A stretch of DNA of 48,602 bases from Muribaculaceae bacterium (lineage in GTDB: Bacteria > Bacteroidota > Bacteroidia > Bacteroidales > Muribaculaceae), in NCBI GenBank assembly GCA_029062005.1, contig JAIDQZ010000097.1, forward strand, positions 1 to 48,602, read 5' to 3'. Of this stretch, positions 8,049 through 15,716 are shown piece by piece. The notes beneath the pieces are model-generated. The model saw only the letters and a list, made by a program, of their open reading frames with translations. It searched no databases and was not told the DNA's origin. Position numbers and translations under genes: made by a program. The stretch's first letter is position 1. Every line of letters starts with the position of its first letter.

Positions 8049-8063
8049 ATTAAAGATACCGGA

Positions 8064-8237
8064 TTACTTTTCTCCTGCGCCACAGGCTGAGCCGCATGCA
8101 GCCGGTTTGGATTCCGGTTTTTCGTCACCTGCGCCGCAGGCTGATCCACATGCTCCTGAGGGTGCTCCATTCTCTGCTTCGGCACAGAGATAAGCCTGTG
8201 CGGTATGCTTTACGGCATTGTTGATGATACTTGTCAT
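8064..8237 (-). CDS. ACGX-repeat precursor peptide (57 aa), putative radical SAM-modified RiPP
   Basis: A short gene read directly from the sequence: ATG at 8237-8235, TAA at 8066-8064, 57 residues. It begins MTSIINNAVKHTAQAYLCAE, a leader-like helix. Residues 29-37 and 47-55 are both ACGSACGAG, separated by the linker DEKPESKPA, and it ends in EK. There are five Cys (18, 30, 34, 48, 52), and the core is almost only A, C, G and S. There is no signal peptide. A full Bacteroidetes promoter lies upstream, and the radical SAM/SPASM enzyme follows on the same strand. Repeated identical Cys-Gly units are the likely modification sites. The chemistry and biological role are unknown. Confidence that it is a real gene comes from repeats, promoter, terminator and partner enzyme together. 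Confidence 0.88.
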   Translation of the reverse strand: MTSIINNAVKHTAQAYLCAEAENGAPSGACGSACGAGDEKPESKPAACGSACGAGEK

Positions 8238-8279
8238 AATCGTACTTGTTATTTGATGGTTATAAACATTTTGTCAATG

Positions 8280-8311
8280 CAAAGATAACAAATATTACAT
8301 TGATTGTCAAG
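8280..8311 (-). promoter_or_regulatory. Promoter of the ACGX peptide operon
   Basis: On the minus strand CTTG (8311-8308), a 20-base spacer, then TATCTTTG (8287-8280), a perfect TAnnTTTG. Predicted start is near 8273, giving a leader of about 35 bases. The -33 element lies inside a TGATTGTCAA motif that may be an operator. Confidence 0.7.
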
Positions 8312-8369
8312 TGGTTATATTTTGTATCGTTAGTAACCTTTTTATCGCTTTTAGTGATTGTCAATCACT
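8301..8369. promoter_or_regulatory. Repeated operator-like motif TGATTGTCAA in the divergent control region
   Basis: TGATTGTCAA occurs at 8301-8310, over the -33 of the peptide promoter, and at 8355-8364, inside a perfect 17-bp palindrome AGTGATTGTCAATCACT (8353-8369). A shorter TTGTCAAT is at 8271-8278, close to the predicted start site. The pattern suits binding of the dimeric HxlR regulator encoded next to it, but this is inference. Confidence 0.5.
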
Positions 8370-8387
8370 TGCGGAGGTGATTTTTTT
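8364..8387 (+). terminator. Possible small terminator in front of the hxlR-type gene
   Basis: ATCACTT/AGGTGAT pair (7 bp, one G-U) around the tetraloop GCGG, followed by seven T. It shares bases with the operator-like palindrome, so the two structures are mutually exclusive. It lies upstream of the hxlR promoter and might insulate that gene or end a short RNA. Confidence 0.35.
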
Positions 8388-8413
8388 ACAAAAAAAATAC
8401 TTGCAGCCACTTA

Positions 8414-8445
8414 TTTGGAAATATGACGATAATAAACTAACTTTG
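8414..8445 (+). promoter_or_regulatory. Promoter of the HxlR-family regulator
   Basis: TTTG at 8414-8417, a 20-base spacer and TAACTTTG at 8438-8445 form a perfect match. The ATG at 8467 lies 21 bases beyond it. This also shows that the longer reading frame from 8311 is not the real start. Confidence 0.8.
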
Positions 8446-8466
8446 CGTCTGAAAAGAATACTGAGA

Positions 8467-8838
8467 ATGAGAAAGAAAGAACTCCTGAACTCTATTATCG
8501 AGATATGTCCCGTAAGAAATGTCGTGGCGCGTTTCGGCAACAAATGGGCCCTCCTCGTGATACTTGTGCTTAGTGAGAACGAGCCTATCCGCTACAATGA
8601 ATTAGGAAGGAAGATACCCGACATTTCCTCAAGAGTACTGTCCAATACCCTGCGCACCCTGGAAGCGGACGGACTCATCATCCGCCAATTATATCAGGAA
8701 GTCCCGCCTCGTGTCGAATATTCTCTCTCCGATACAGGGAGGTCGCTTGTGCCGATAATTCTTGAACTCACCGAGTGGGCACAAAAGAACATGAAGACGA
8801 TCATCGAGCACAGAAAAAGTTCCCTCCTGAATCAATAA
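8467..8838 (+). CDS. HxlR-family winged helix-turn-helix regulator
   Basis: 123 residues from the start at 8467 (MRKKELL), chosen because a perfect promoter overlaps any earlier start. It shows the HxlR signature: CPVRNVVARFGNKWALLVILVLSENEPIRYNELGRKIPDISSRVLSNTLRTLEADGLI, then a wing with PPRVEYSLSDTGRSLVPIILELTEW. The N-terminal Cys in CPV is the conserved cysteine that senses thiol or quinone stress in several family members. It is divergent from the ACGX peptide operon, whose last gene is a quinone-oxidoreductase-type enzyme, a pairing known for HxlR proteins. It probably represses that operon and perhaps itself. The inducer is unknown. Confidence 0.88.
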   Translation: MRKKELLNSIIEICPVRNVVARFGNKWALLVILVLSENEPIRYNELGRKIPDISSRVLSNTLRTLEADGLIIRQLYQEVPPRVEYSLSDTGRSLVPIILELTEWAQKNMKTIIEHRKSSLLNQ

Positions 8839-8847
8839 CTCAACTAT

Positions 8848-8869
8848 CGCAAGCTCAAGTTGATGTTTA
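8848..8869. repeat. 22-nt sequence repeated exactly at 48414-48435
   Basis: The 22 bases starting CGCAAGCTCAAGTTGATG just after the HxlR gene recur exactly at 48414-48435 beside a second repeat family. It looks like a trace of a dispersed intergenic element. The rest of 8839-8943 shows nothing clear. Confidence 0.7.
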
Positions 8870-8943
8870 GAAGGTTTAAAAATTAGTATCTCGGAAAATC
8901 GTAATTACAGCGACTGCCAGTCATTCTTTCGGCCAGATATATG

Positions 8944-11900
8944 TCAAAGCGGCGGTAAGGTGCGTATTGTCTCAAGTATTGACAGAGCTTCGGAGACCGT
9001 GGGGACATCCGAGATGAGAAACGACCGCTTACCGTTGATATCCCTGAGCTTCGTGCGTTTAGGATCAAGCTGAAGCCACGCCAGCATTCTTCCAAACGCC
9101 GTAGAGGCATAATAAGCCGCGTTTTCTTCCCCCACAAAGTAAATATACATCTTGCCCCCCTTGAGCGTCAGGCGCTCGATTCCAAGGCGTTTTGCAGCGA
9201 TTCGCAAGGGCACCACCTTGATCAGCTCCTCCGTTGTAGCAGGTATCGCGCCGAAACGATCTTTCAACTGCGCCCTGAACTCCTCTATCTGCCCTGCATT
9301 TTCCATATTGTCAAGTTCCTGATAGAGTGATATGCGCTCACTTTCCTGAGGCACGTACGACGGCGGCAACCTCAATTCCAGATCGCTCTCTATGGCGCAG
9401 TCAGCCACAAATTCCTCCTCTCCGGGCTTTGCAGTGTCGGCGAAGGTATCGGCAAATTCCTCCGTCTTCAGTTCAAGTACGGATTCCTTCAATATCTTCT
9501 GGTATGTCTCATAGCCGAGATCGGCGATGAAGCCTGACTGCTCGGCACCCAGAAGATTTCCGGCTCCACGTATGTCGAGATCCTGCATGGCGATGTGTAT
9601 GCCGCTCCCGAGGTCGCTGAAGCTCTCTATAGCCTGAAGTCTCCTGCGGGCGACAGGGGTCAGGGGAGCACCCGGGGGAACCATGAAATAGCAGAAAGCC
9701 TTTCTGTCGCTTCTGCCCACACGCCCGCGTAGCTGGTGAAGCTCAGACAGTCCGAAATGATGGGCGTTGTTGACGATGATGGTGTTGACATTGGGCATGT
9801 CGACTCCGTTCTCCACGATAGTTGTGGAAAGCAATATATCATAGTCGTGGGCGGCAAAGTCGAGTATCGCCTTTTCCAATTGCTCCGGAGACATTTGCCC
9901 ATGTGCCTTCACGACCCGCGCGTCAGGCACAAGACGGTGCAGCATGTTTTCAAGCACATTCAGGTTCTCTATGCGGTTGGATATGACAAACAGCTGCCCA
10001 TTGCGCGAAAGCTCGAAATTGACAGCCTCTTTTACCATGTCGTCATCAAGAGTGGCGACGGTAGTCACCACCGGATGTCGGTTGGCAGGCGGCGTATTGA
10101 GCGAACTTAGATCTCTCGCTCCCATGAGGGAGAACTGGAGAGTGCGGGGTATAGGCGTGGCGCTCATGGTCAGCGTGTCTACATTGACCTTCATCTGCTT
10201 CAGCTTCTCCTTCACCGCCACCCCGAATTTCTGCTCCTCATCTACGATAAGCAATCCTAAATCCTTAAATTTGACAGCTTTGCCTATCAGTTTGTGCGTA
10301 CCTATGAGAATGTCCACCTTCCCTGCCTCAAGATCGGCAAGTATCTGCTTGACTTCCTTAGGCTTCTTTGCCCTGGATATAAACTCAACCCTTACGGGCA
10401 GATCCTTCAGCCGCTGTGAGAAAGTGCGGTAATGCTGCATGGCGAGCACCGTCGTCGGCACGAGCACAGCCGTCTGCTTCGAATCCGTGGCGGCCTTGAA
10501 TGCGGCTCGGATTGCAAGCTCGGTCTTTCCGAAACCTACGTCGCCACACACGAGCCTGTCCATCGGACGTGCGCTTTCCATGTCTGCCTTTATCGCCTGC
10601 GTGGCTTTAAGCTGGTCGGGGGTGTCCTCATAGATAAAACTTGCCTCCAGTTCATGCTGAAGATAGGAATCCGGAGAATAGGCATAGCCTTTCTCTTCAC
10701 GGCGTGCGGCATAGAGCTTTATGAGATCGCGGGCGATATCTTTCATCTTGCTCTTTGTCCGGTCCTTGATACGGTTCCAGGCGCCTGAGCCGAGCTTGTT
10801 GATTTTAGGAGGCACACCCTCCTTGCCGCGGTATTTCGACAATTTATGGAGCGAATGTATCGACACGAGAATCATGTCGTCATTCTGATACAGGAGTTTG
10901 ATCATTTCCTGTGGACTCCCATTGGTATCCGTCTTGATAAGTCCTGCGAATTTTCCTATGCCGTGGTCGATATGCACTATATAGTCACCCACTTCTATCT
11001 GGTTGAGTTCCTTCAGCGATAGTGCCAGCTTCCCGCTCCTCGCCTTGTCAGACTTCAGGCTGTATTTATGAAACCTGTCGAAGATCTGATGGTCTGTGAA
11101 GAAGCATATCCTGGTTTCATGATCCACGAATCCGGCATGGATCGTCTCTGAAACGGGAGTGAAGTCTATTCGGTCTCCCCTGTCGGCGAATATCTCCTTC
11201 AGCCTCTCTCCCTGATAGGCAGAATCACTGAGTATGAGCAGCCTGTAGCCATCTGCTATCATATGCGTGAACGATTCCGATATGATATCGAAATTCTTAT
11301 GATAGAGCGCCTGTGGAGACGTGTCAAATCTCATGACGGCATCCGCGCCAGAGCTTCTTGCCGCCATTCCGAACTCAAAAATCCTGAATTCTGACAATCG
11401 CGACACGAAATCGTCCGGATCCACAACCTTCTGCATTGCATCCGGATCCCCTTCTTCGGCAATCGCCGCTGACTCGGAATACTGCTGCGACGCGATGTCG
11501 CGGACTGTTGCCGTAAGAGTGGCGGTATCCGCCACAAACAGCACGGTCTCCTTGCCTATGAATTCAAGAAGCGACACTCCGTGCTCACCCTTGCCCTCTG
11601 CGGCTGAAGAAGGAATGACGGATACTTCTCCGAGTCTCTGCTCCGATAGCTGGGTCTCTACGTTAAAAGTTCGTATGGAGTCTATCTCGTCATCGAAAAA
11701 ATCAATTCTATAGGGAAGTTCATTGGAATAGGAGAAAACGTCGAGTATGGAGCCTCTGCGTGCAAATTGACCCGGTTCATAGACATAATCGACATGAGTG
11801 AATCCAAGTTCCTCAAGCCGCTCTTCCACTTTCCCTATATCAGCTTTCCGGGTCGTGGAAAGATGAAGGGTGTTGTCTTCAAGTTCCTTTCTGACGGGCA

Positions 11901-12300
11901 CGCGCTCTGCAAGCGCATCCGGGTAAGTCACCACACAGCCCAGGCGACCGTGGCGCCAGCCGTCAAGAGTCTCGGCACGCAATATCTGCTGAGGGGCGTC
12001 TATACGCCCGTATTTGATATGTCGCTTGTAGCCGGATGGGAAAAAGCCAACTTCTGATTGCGCCACTCTCGAAAGATCATGGTATAGATATCCGGCACTG
12101 TCGGCATCATCGGCGACTATCACCATAGGTCTCTTACAGTCTGACAGTTTGCCGAGAAGCAATGCAGCTGACGAACCTTTCAGCCCTGTCAGCGATGCTC
12201 TTGAGGTCTTCCGGTCGCCGACAAGTCTCTTCAAGGCTTTGACCCGTGCCTCCGTGGCGAAAAGCGAGGATGCCTCGCCAAGCGTCATCATGCGGCTCAT
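8944..12300 (-). CDS. mfd: Transcription-repair coupling factor Mfd
   Basis: 1118 residues, the usual Mfd length. An N-terminal UvrB-like half is followed by the CarD-like RNA polymerase interaction domain near residue 430 (IEVGDYIVHIDHGIGKFAGL). The RecG-like helicase then has Walker A CGDVGFGKTE near 585, a DEEQ box near 687 (LLIVDEEQKFGV), MSATPIPRTLQFSLMGARD, and the LRGRVGRSDRKAF motif VI/TRG region. A C-terminal TRCF domain closes the protein. It removes stalled RNA polymerase at lesions and recruits UvrA. It overlaps the upstream protease gene by 4 bases (ATGA), so they are translationally coupled. uvrC is encoded about 7 kb away in the same block. Confidence 0.97.
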   Translation of the reverse strand: MSRMMTLGEASSLFATEARVKALKRLVGDRKTSRASLTGLKGSSAALLLGKLSDCKRPMVIVADDADSAGYLYHDLSRVAQSEVGFFPSGYKRHIKYGRIDAPQQILRAETLDGWRHGRLGCVVTYPDALAERVPVRKELEDNTLHLSTTRKADIGKVEERLEELGFTHVDYVYEPGQFARRGSILDVFSYSNELPYRIDFFDDEIDSIRTFNVETQLSEQRLGEVSVIPSSAAEGKGEHGVSLLEFIGKETVLFVADTATLTATVRDIASQQYSESAAIAEEGDPDAMQKVVDPDDFVSRLSEFRIFEFGMAARSSGADAVMRFDTSPQALYHKNFDIISESFTHMIADGYRLLILSDSAYQGERLKEIFADRGDRIDFTPVSETIHAGFVDHETRICFFTDHQIFDRFHKYSLKSDKARSGKLALSLKELNQIEVGDYIVHIDHGIGKFAGLIKTDTNGSPQEMIKLLYQNDDMILVSIHSLHKLSKYRGKEGVPPKINKLGSGAWNRIKDRTKSKMKDIARDLIKLYAARREEKGYAYSPDSYLQHELEASFIYEDTPDQLKATQAIKADMESARPMDRLVCGDVGFGKTELAIRAAFKAATDSKQTAVLVPTTVLAMQHYRTFSQRLKDLPVRVEFISRAKKPKEVKQILADLEAGKVDILIGTHKLIGKAVKFKDLGLLIVDEEQKFGVAVKEKLKQMKVNVDTLTMSATPIPRTLQFSLMGARDLSSLNTPPANRHPVVTTVATLDDDMVKEAVNFELSRNGQLFVISNRIENLNVLENMLHRLVPDARVVKAHGQMSPEQLEKAILDFAAHDYDILLSTTIVENGVDMPNVNTIIVNNAHHFGLSELHQLRGRVGRSDRKAFCYFMVPPGAPLTPVARRRLQAIESFSDLGSGIHIAMQDLDIRGAGNLLGAEQSGFIADLGYETYQKILKESVLELKTEEFADTFADTAKPGEEEFVADCAIESDLELRLPPSYVPQESERISLYQELDNMENAGQIEEFRAQLKDRFGAIPATTEELIKVVPLRIAAKRLGIERLTLKGGKMYIYFVGEENAAYYASTAFGRMLAWLQLDPKRTKLRDINGKRSFLISDVPTVSEALSILETIRTLPPL

Positions 12301-13964
12301 TTACCCTTTGCTTTTTCTGTCTTCGAATTTCCTTTCAGGATCGCTTCATAAGCGGGGGATTCAAGTATCCCTATGGCAGCCTTGACTACAGGATCGGTCA
12401 CGATTTCCACAGCCACTCGTCCGCCGTCGCCGTAATATCGCGTCGCTATTTCCTCGGCAATATAATCCTTTATTTCATCTTTTTTGAACTGAAGATCACG
12501 TGCCAGATCGCTGCCAAGCGATTTCTCCAGAGCCGAAATAGTGGAGTCATTGCCTTCTGTCATGTATCCCTGTTCGTCAGCCTGCTTACGGATCTCTTTT
12601 AGAAGTGCATCAAAGGATGTGTCATATTTCATGCCGCTTCCAAGCACGAATTCCGTAAAATCGGCATATTCTTCATCTGTAATGCCGAAGCTGTCGAGGG
12701 ATATGGACCCGGGATGGGTCGCACGGTATTTGTTAGCGTAGTCGAATATCTTGTTTTTCGTCACAAGGTTATAGAGAATATCCGAATAAATGTTGTTTTT
12801 AACTACGGAATCAGGTTGAAGACCACCTCCATCGCGCACTTCCCTGCCACGTGAAGTGTAATATACATTCGTCAGAGAATCCGGCGTACGCGCCACGCTG
12901 CCGTCAGGATTTCTACGCGAATAGTCAAGTGCCTGTATCAGACGCCCGGAAGGAATATAATATTTGGATACCGTCACCTTGAGAAGGGCATCATGTGGCA
13001 ACGGGAATGTGGTCTGGACCAGACCTTTACCAAAACTGCGGTTTCCTATCAGCACCGCCCTGTCAAGATCCTGCAGCGCACCGGCGGTTATCTCCGCCGC
13101 GGAAGCGGTGCCACCGTCGGTAAGCACTGCCATAGGCATATCCGGAAATTCAGGATTCCGGGTGGTCTTATACACCCTCTCCTTGCCATTACCGCTCGTA
13201 CGAAGCACCTGAGTGCCTTTCGGCAGGAAGTTGCCGAGTATATCGATCGCGCTCTCCACAAGTCCGCCCCCGTTGCCGCGAAGGTCGAGTATCAGATTTG
13301 AGAATCCCGGATTCTTCTTCAGTGAGTCAAGTGCAGCCGATATTTCTTCCGCAGATTTCATTATATAGCTGTTCAGTCGGATAAAACCTGTGGACGGACT
13401 CACCATTCCAAAATAGGGAACGGATCTCTCCATGACCTTTTCTCTGGTCACCGTAAACGACTTAAGGGAATCCGCCACATACGGACGCAAGACCTCAATA
13501 TATACATCAGTGCCCGGTGTTCCCTTGAGTAATTTTGAGACCTTCTCGCTTTTTGCCCCTTTTGTTGACACTGTATCCACCTTCAGGATCCTGTCACCCG
13601 GCATCAATCCCGCTTTGGCAGCCGGACTCCCGTCCATGGGCTGGGAGATGCACACATATCCGTCATATTCCGTTATATAGCTTCCTATACCTGCGTATTC
13701 CCCGGTAGTCATCTTCATGAGGGCGTCGCGGTCGTCTGCAGTATAATATTCCGTATATGGATCTACAGTGTTGAGCATCGCGTTGGAGGCTGCCTTAAAT
13801 GCCTCGTCAATGCGGATGGAGTCCACATAGTTTTCCTCAAGTACCTTTACCATTGAATTGAAGGTCTTGAGATTGCGCTGCAGCGCCATGTCATGACTTT
13901 TTTTTGCACCTGCGCCAAGTGATATCGCAGTCAGTGCCACAAGTGGCAATATGATCCTTTTCAT
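12297..13964 (-). CDS. S41-family carboxy-terminal processing protease (CtpA/Prc-like)
   Basis: 555 residues. A signal peptide (MKRIILPLVALTAISLGAGA) is followed by the helical N-terminal part (FNSMVKVLEENYVDS), a PDZ domain at about 88-165 (GIGSYITEYDGYVCISQPMDGSPAAKAGLMPGDRI) and the S41 core. The catalytic serine lies in DGGTASAAEITAG and the catalytic lysine in RSFGKGLVQT. It should act in the periplasm on the C-termini of envelope proteins. It sits between nadB (33 bases upstream) and mfd (4-base overlap), so it is probably co-transcribed with both. The C-terminal 150 residues are charged and helical, as in Bacteroidetes members. Confidence 0.92.
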   Translation of the reverse strand: MKRIILPLVALTAISLGAGAKKSHDMALQRNLKTFNSMVKVLEENYVDSIRIDEAFKAASNAMLNTVDPYTEYYTADDRDALMKMTTGEYAGIGSYITEYDGYVCISQPMDGSPAAKAGLMPGDRILKVDTVSTKGAKSEKVSKLLKGTPGTDVYIEVLRPYVADSLKSFTVTREKVMERSVPYFGMVSPSTGFIRLNSYIMKSAEEISAALDSLKKNPGFSNLILDLRGNGGGLVESAIDILGNFLPKGTQVLRTSGNGKERVYKTTRNPEFPDMPMAVLTDGGTASAAEITAGALQDLDRAVLIGNRSFGKGLVQTTFPLPHDALLKVTVSKYYIPSGRLIQALDYSRRNPDGSVARTPDSLTNVYYTSRGREVRDGGGLQPDSVVKNNIYSDILYNLVTKNKIFDYANKYRATHPGSISLDSFGITDEEYADFTEFVLGSGMKYDTSFDALLKEIRKQADEQGYMTEGNDSTISALEKSLGSDLARDLQFKKDEIKDYIAEEIATRYYGDGGRVAVEIVTDPVVKAAIGILESPAYEAILKGNSKTEKAKGK

Positions 13965-13997
13965 ACGGAATTATTTCAATTTTTTATCTCAGTAACT

Positions 13998-15602
13998 TTA
14001 ACGCCTTCCGGGAGTTGAATGTTCGGGGGCGATGTCCGGATGCGGATAGTCGATGGTGAAATGAAGTCCGCGGCTTTCCTTCCGCTCCCTCGCCTGACGC
14101 ATAATCAGGTAACCGATGTTTATAATATTGCGCAATTCGCAGAGCGCCCTTGTCGGCTTGCTTTCCTTAAACAGCCTCTCCGTCTCCTGATACAGTATAT
14201 CAAGACGGTTCCATGCACGGTCGAGCCGGAGATCGCTCCTGACTATTCCTACATAATAGCCCATGATCTGGTTTACCTCCTTTTCCGACTGCGTGATGAG
14301 CACCATTTCTTCCGGATGGGTAGTGCCCTCGTCGTTCCATTCAGGTACATCCGTCCTGAAGTCGATGCCGTCGACCCTATCGAGAGAATGCCTTGCAGCA
14401 GCATCTGCATATACCACTGCTTCAATCAAGGAATTCGAGGCAAGGCGGTTGCCTCCGTGTAATCCAGTACATGAACATTCACCTATTGCATACAGACGGT
14501 CTATACTCGACTGCCCGTCAAGATCGACCTTTATTCCACCACAGAGATAATGCGCTGCAGGAGCCACGGGGATCATGTCTTTCGTAATATCTATTCCCAA
14601 CGACAGGCATTTCTCATATATGTTTGGGAAGTGCCTCTTCGTTTCCTCCGGATCCTTATGAGTCACGTCAAGATACACATGGTCCGTGCCATTCTGCTTC
14701 ATCTCTGAGTCTATTGCACGCGCCACTATGTCACGCGGTGCGAGAGAGAGACGCGGATCATATTTATGCATAAATTCTTTCCCGTCAAGGTTCTTCAGCA
14801 CTGCTCCATAGCCCCGCATAGCCTCAGTGATCAGGAAACTCGGTCTGTCGCCGGGGTGATAGAGTGCAGTAGGATGGAACTGTATGAATTCCATATCACT
14901 TACAGTGCCTTTGGCACGATAGACCATCGCGATTCCATCCCCGGTAGCTATAAGGGGATTGGTAGTGGTGGTGTAGCAGGCGCCGACTCCCCCGGTGGCC
15001 ATCACCGTTATCTTTGCTAGAAAAGTATCGACTTTCTGAGTCTTTTCATCAAGCACATATGCACCATAACACGTTATGTCAGGCGTTCGGCGCGTCACTA
15101 TCTTTCCGAGATGATGCTGCGTGATGATCTCCACGGCAAAATGATGCTCGAAAATATCAATGTAAGGGTTTTCCTTAATACGCTCTACAAGTGACTCCTG
15201 AATGGCAGCCCCGGTATTGTCGGCATGATGAAGGATCCTGAATTCCGAATGTCCACCCTCCCTGTGAAGGTCGAATGTGCCGTCTTCCTTCCTGTCGAAG
15301 TCAACACCCCATTTCAGCAGTTCCCTGATCTGCTCCGGAGCATTCCTCACTACTTTCTCCACGGCGTCACGGTCTGAAAGCCAGTCTCCAGCCACCATTG
15401 TATCGTTGATGTGCTTATCGAAATCATCCACTTCAAGATTCGTGACACTTGCCACTCCGCCCTGGGCAAAGAATGTATTTGCCTCTTCAAGGCCAGCCTT
15501 GCATACTATCGCCACGCGATGATCGGGAGATGCCACTTTTAGTGCAAGACTCATGCCGGCTACGCCGGAGCCGATCACAAGATAGTCGTACTTATAAACC
15601 AT
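13998..15602 (-). CDS. nadB: L-aspartate oxidase, NAD biosynthesis
   Basis: 534 residues. The FAD-binding GSGVAGMSLALKVA is at residues 12-25, followed by FFAQGGVASV, REGGHSEFRILHHADNTGAAIQ, the substrate-site block FIQFHPTALY, and CGGIKVDLDGQSSIDRLYAIGECSCTGLHGGNRLASNSLIE. These are the full NadB hallmarks. The enzyme oxidises L-aspartate to iminoaspartate, the first step of de novo NAD synthesis. nadA and nadC are not in this window. It leads a minus-strand run with the S41 protease and mfd. Confidence 0.95.
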   Translation of the reverse strand: MVYKYDYLVIGSGVAGMSLALKVASPDHRVAIVCKAGLEEANTFFAQGGVASVTNLEVDDFDKHINDTMVAGDWLSDRDAVEKVVRNAPEQIRELLKWGVDFDRKEDGTFDLHREGGHSEFRILHHADNTGAAIQESLVERIKENPYIDIFEHHFAVEIITQHHLGKIVTRRTPDITCYGAYVLDEKTQKVDTFLAKITVMATGGVGACYTTTTNPLIATGDGIAMVYRAKGTVSDMEFIQFHPTALYHPGDRPSFLITEAMRGYGAVLKNLDGKEFMHKYDPRLSLAPRDIVARAIDSEMKQNGTDHVYLDVTHKDPEETKRHFPNIYEKCLSLGIDITKDMIPVAPAAHYLCGGIKVDLDGQSSIDRLYAIGECSCTGLHGGNRLASNSLIEAVVYADAAARHSLDRVDGIDFRTDVPEWNDEGTTHPEEMVLITQSEKEVNQIMGYYVGIVRSDLRLDRAWNRLDILYQETERLFKESKPTRALCELRNIINIGYLIMRQARERKESRGLHFTIDYPHPDIAPEHSTPGRR

Positions 15603-15628
15603 TTCGATTAAAGTTTAGTCTATTGGTA

Positions 15629-15656
15629 GGGCGTGGGCCAGTCACGGCCCACGCCC
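15629..15656. terminator. Strong GC-rich hairpin between the OmpA/TPR lipoprotein gene and nadB
   Basis: An 11-bp perfect stem (GGGCGTGGGCC at 15629-15639 with 15646-15656) and a 6-base loop. It would end the lipoprotein transcript on the minus strand, but no T-run follows on either strand, so it may instead be an RNA-processing or Rho-type signal. Confidence 0.5.
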
Positions 15657-15716
15657 TTAAGGTCGGATTATATTGTCATGCGCCAATCGTTATCATCGAC
15701 GTCATTTCATATCTTA

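Noticed and set aside
8311..8466. Longer N-terminus of the HxlR gene starting at 8311
   Set aside because: A perfect promoter (8414-8445) lies inside it and the extra residues do not match the family; the start at 8467 fits both.
9736..10788. Several open frames of 80-160 codons opposite mfd
   Set aside because: They are antisense shadows with no family features, promoters or sensible composition; mfd is certain.
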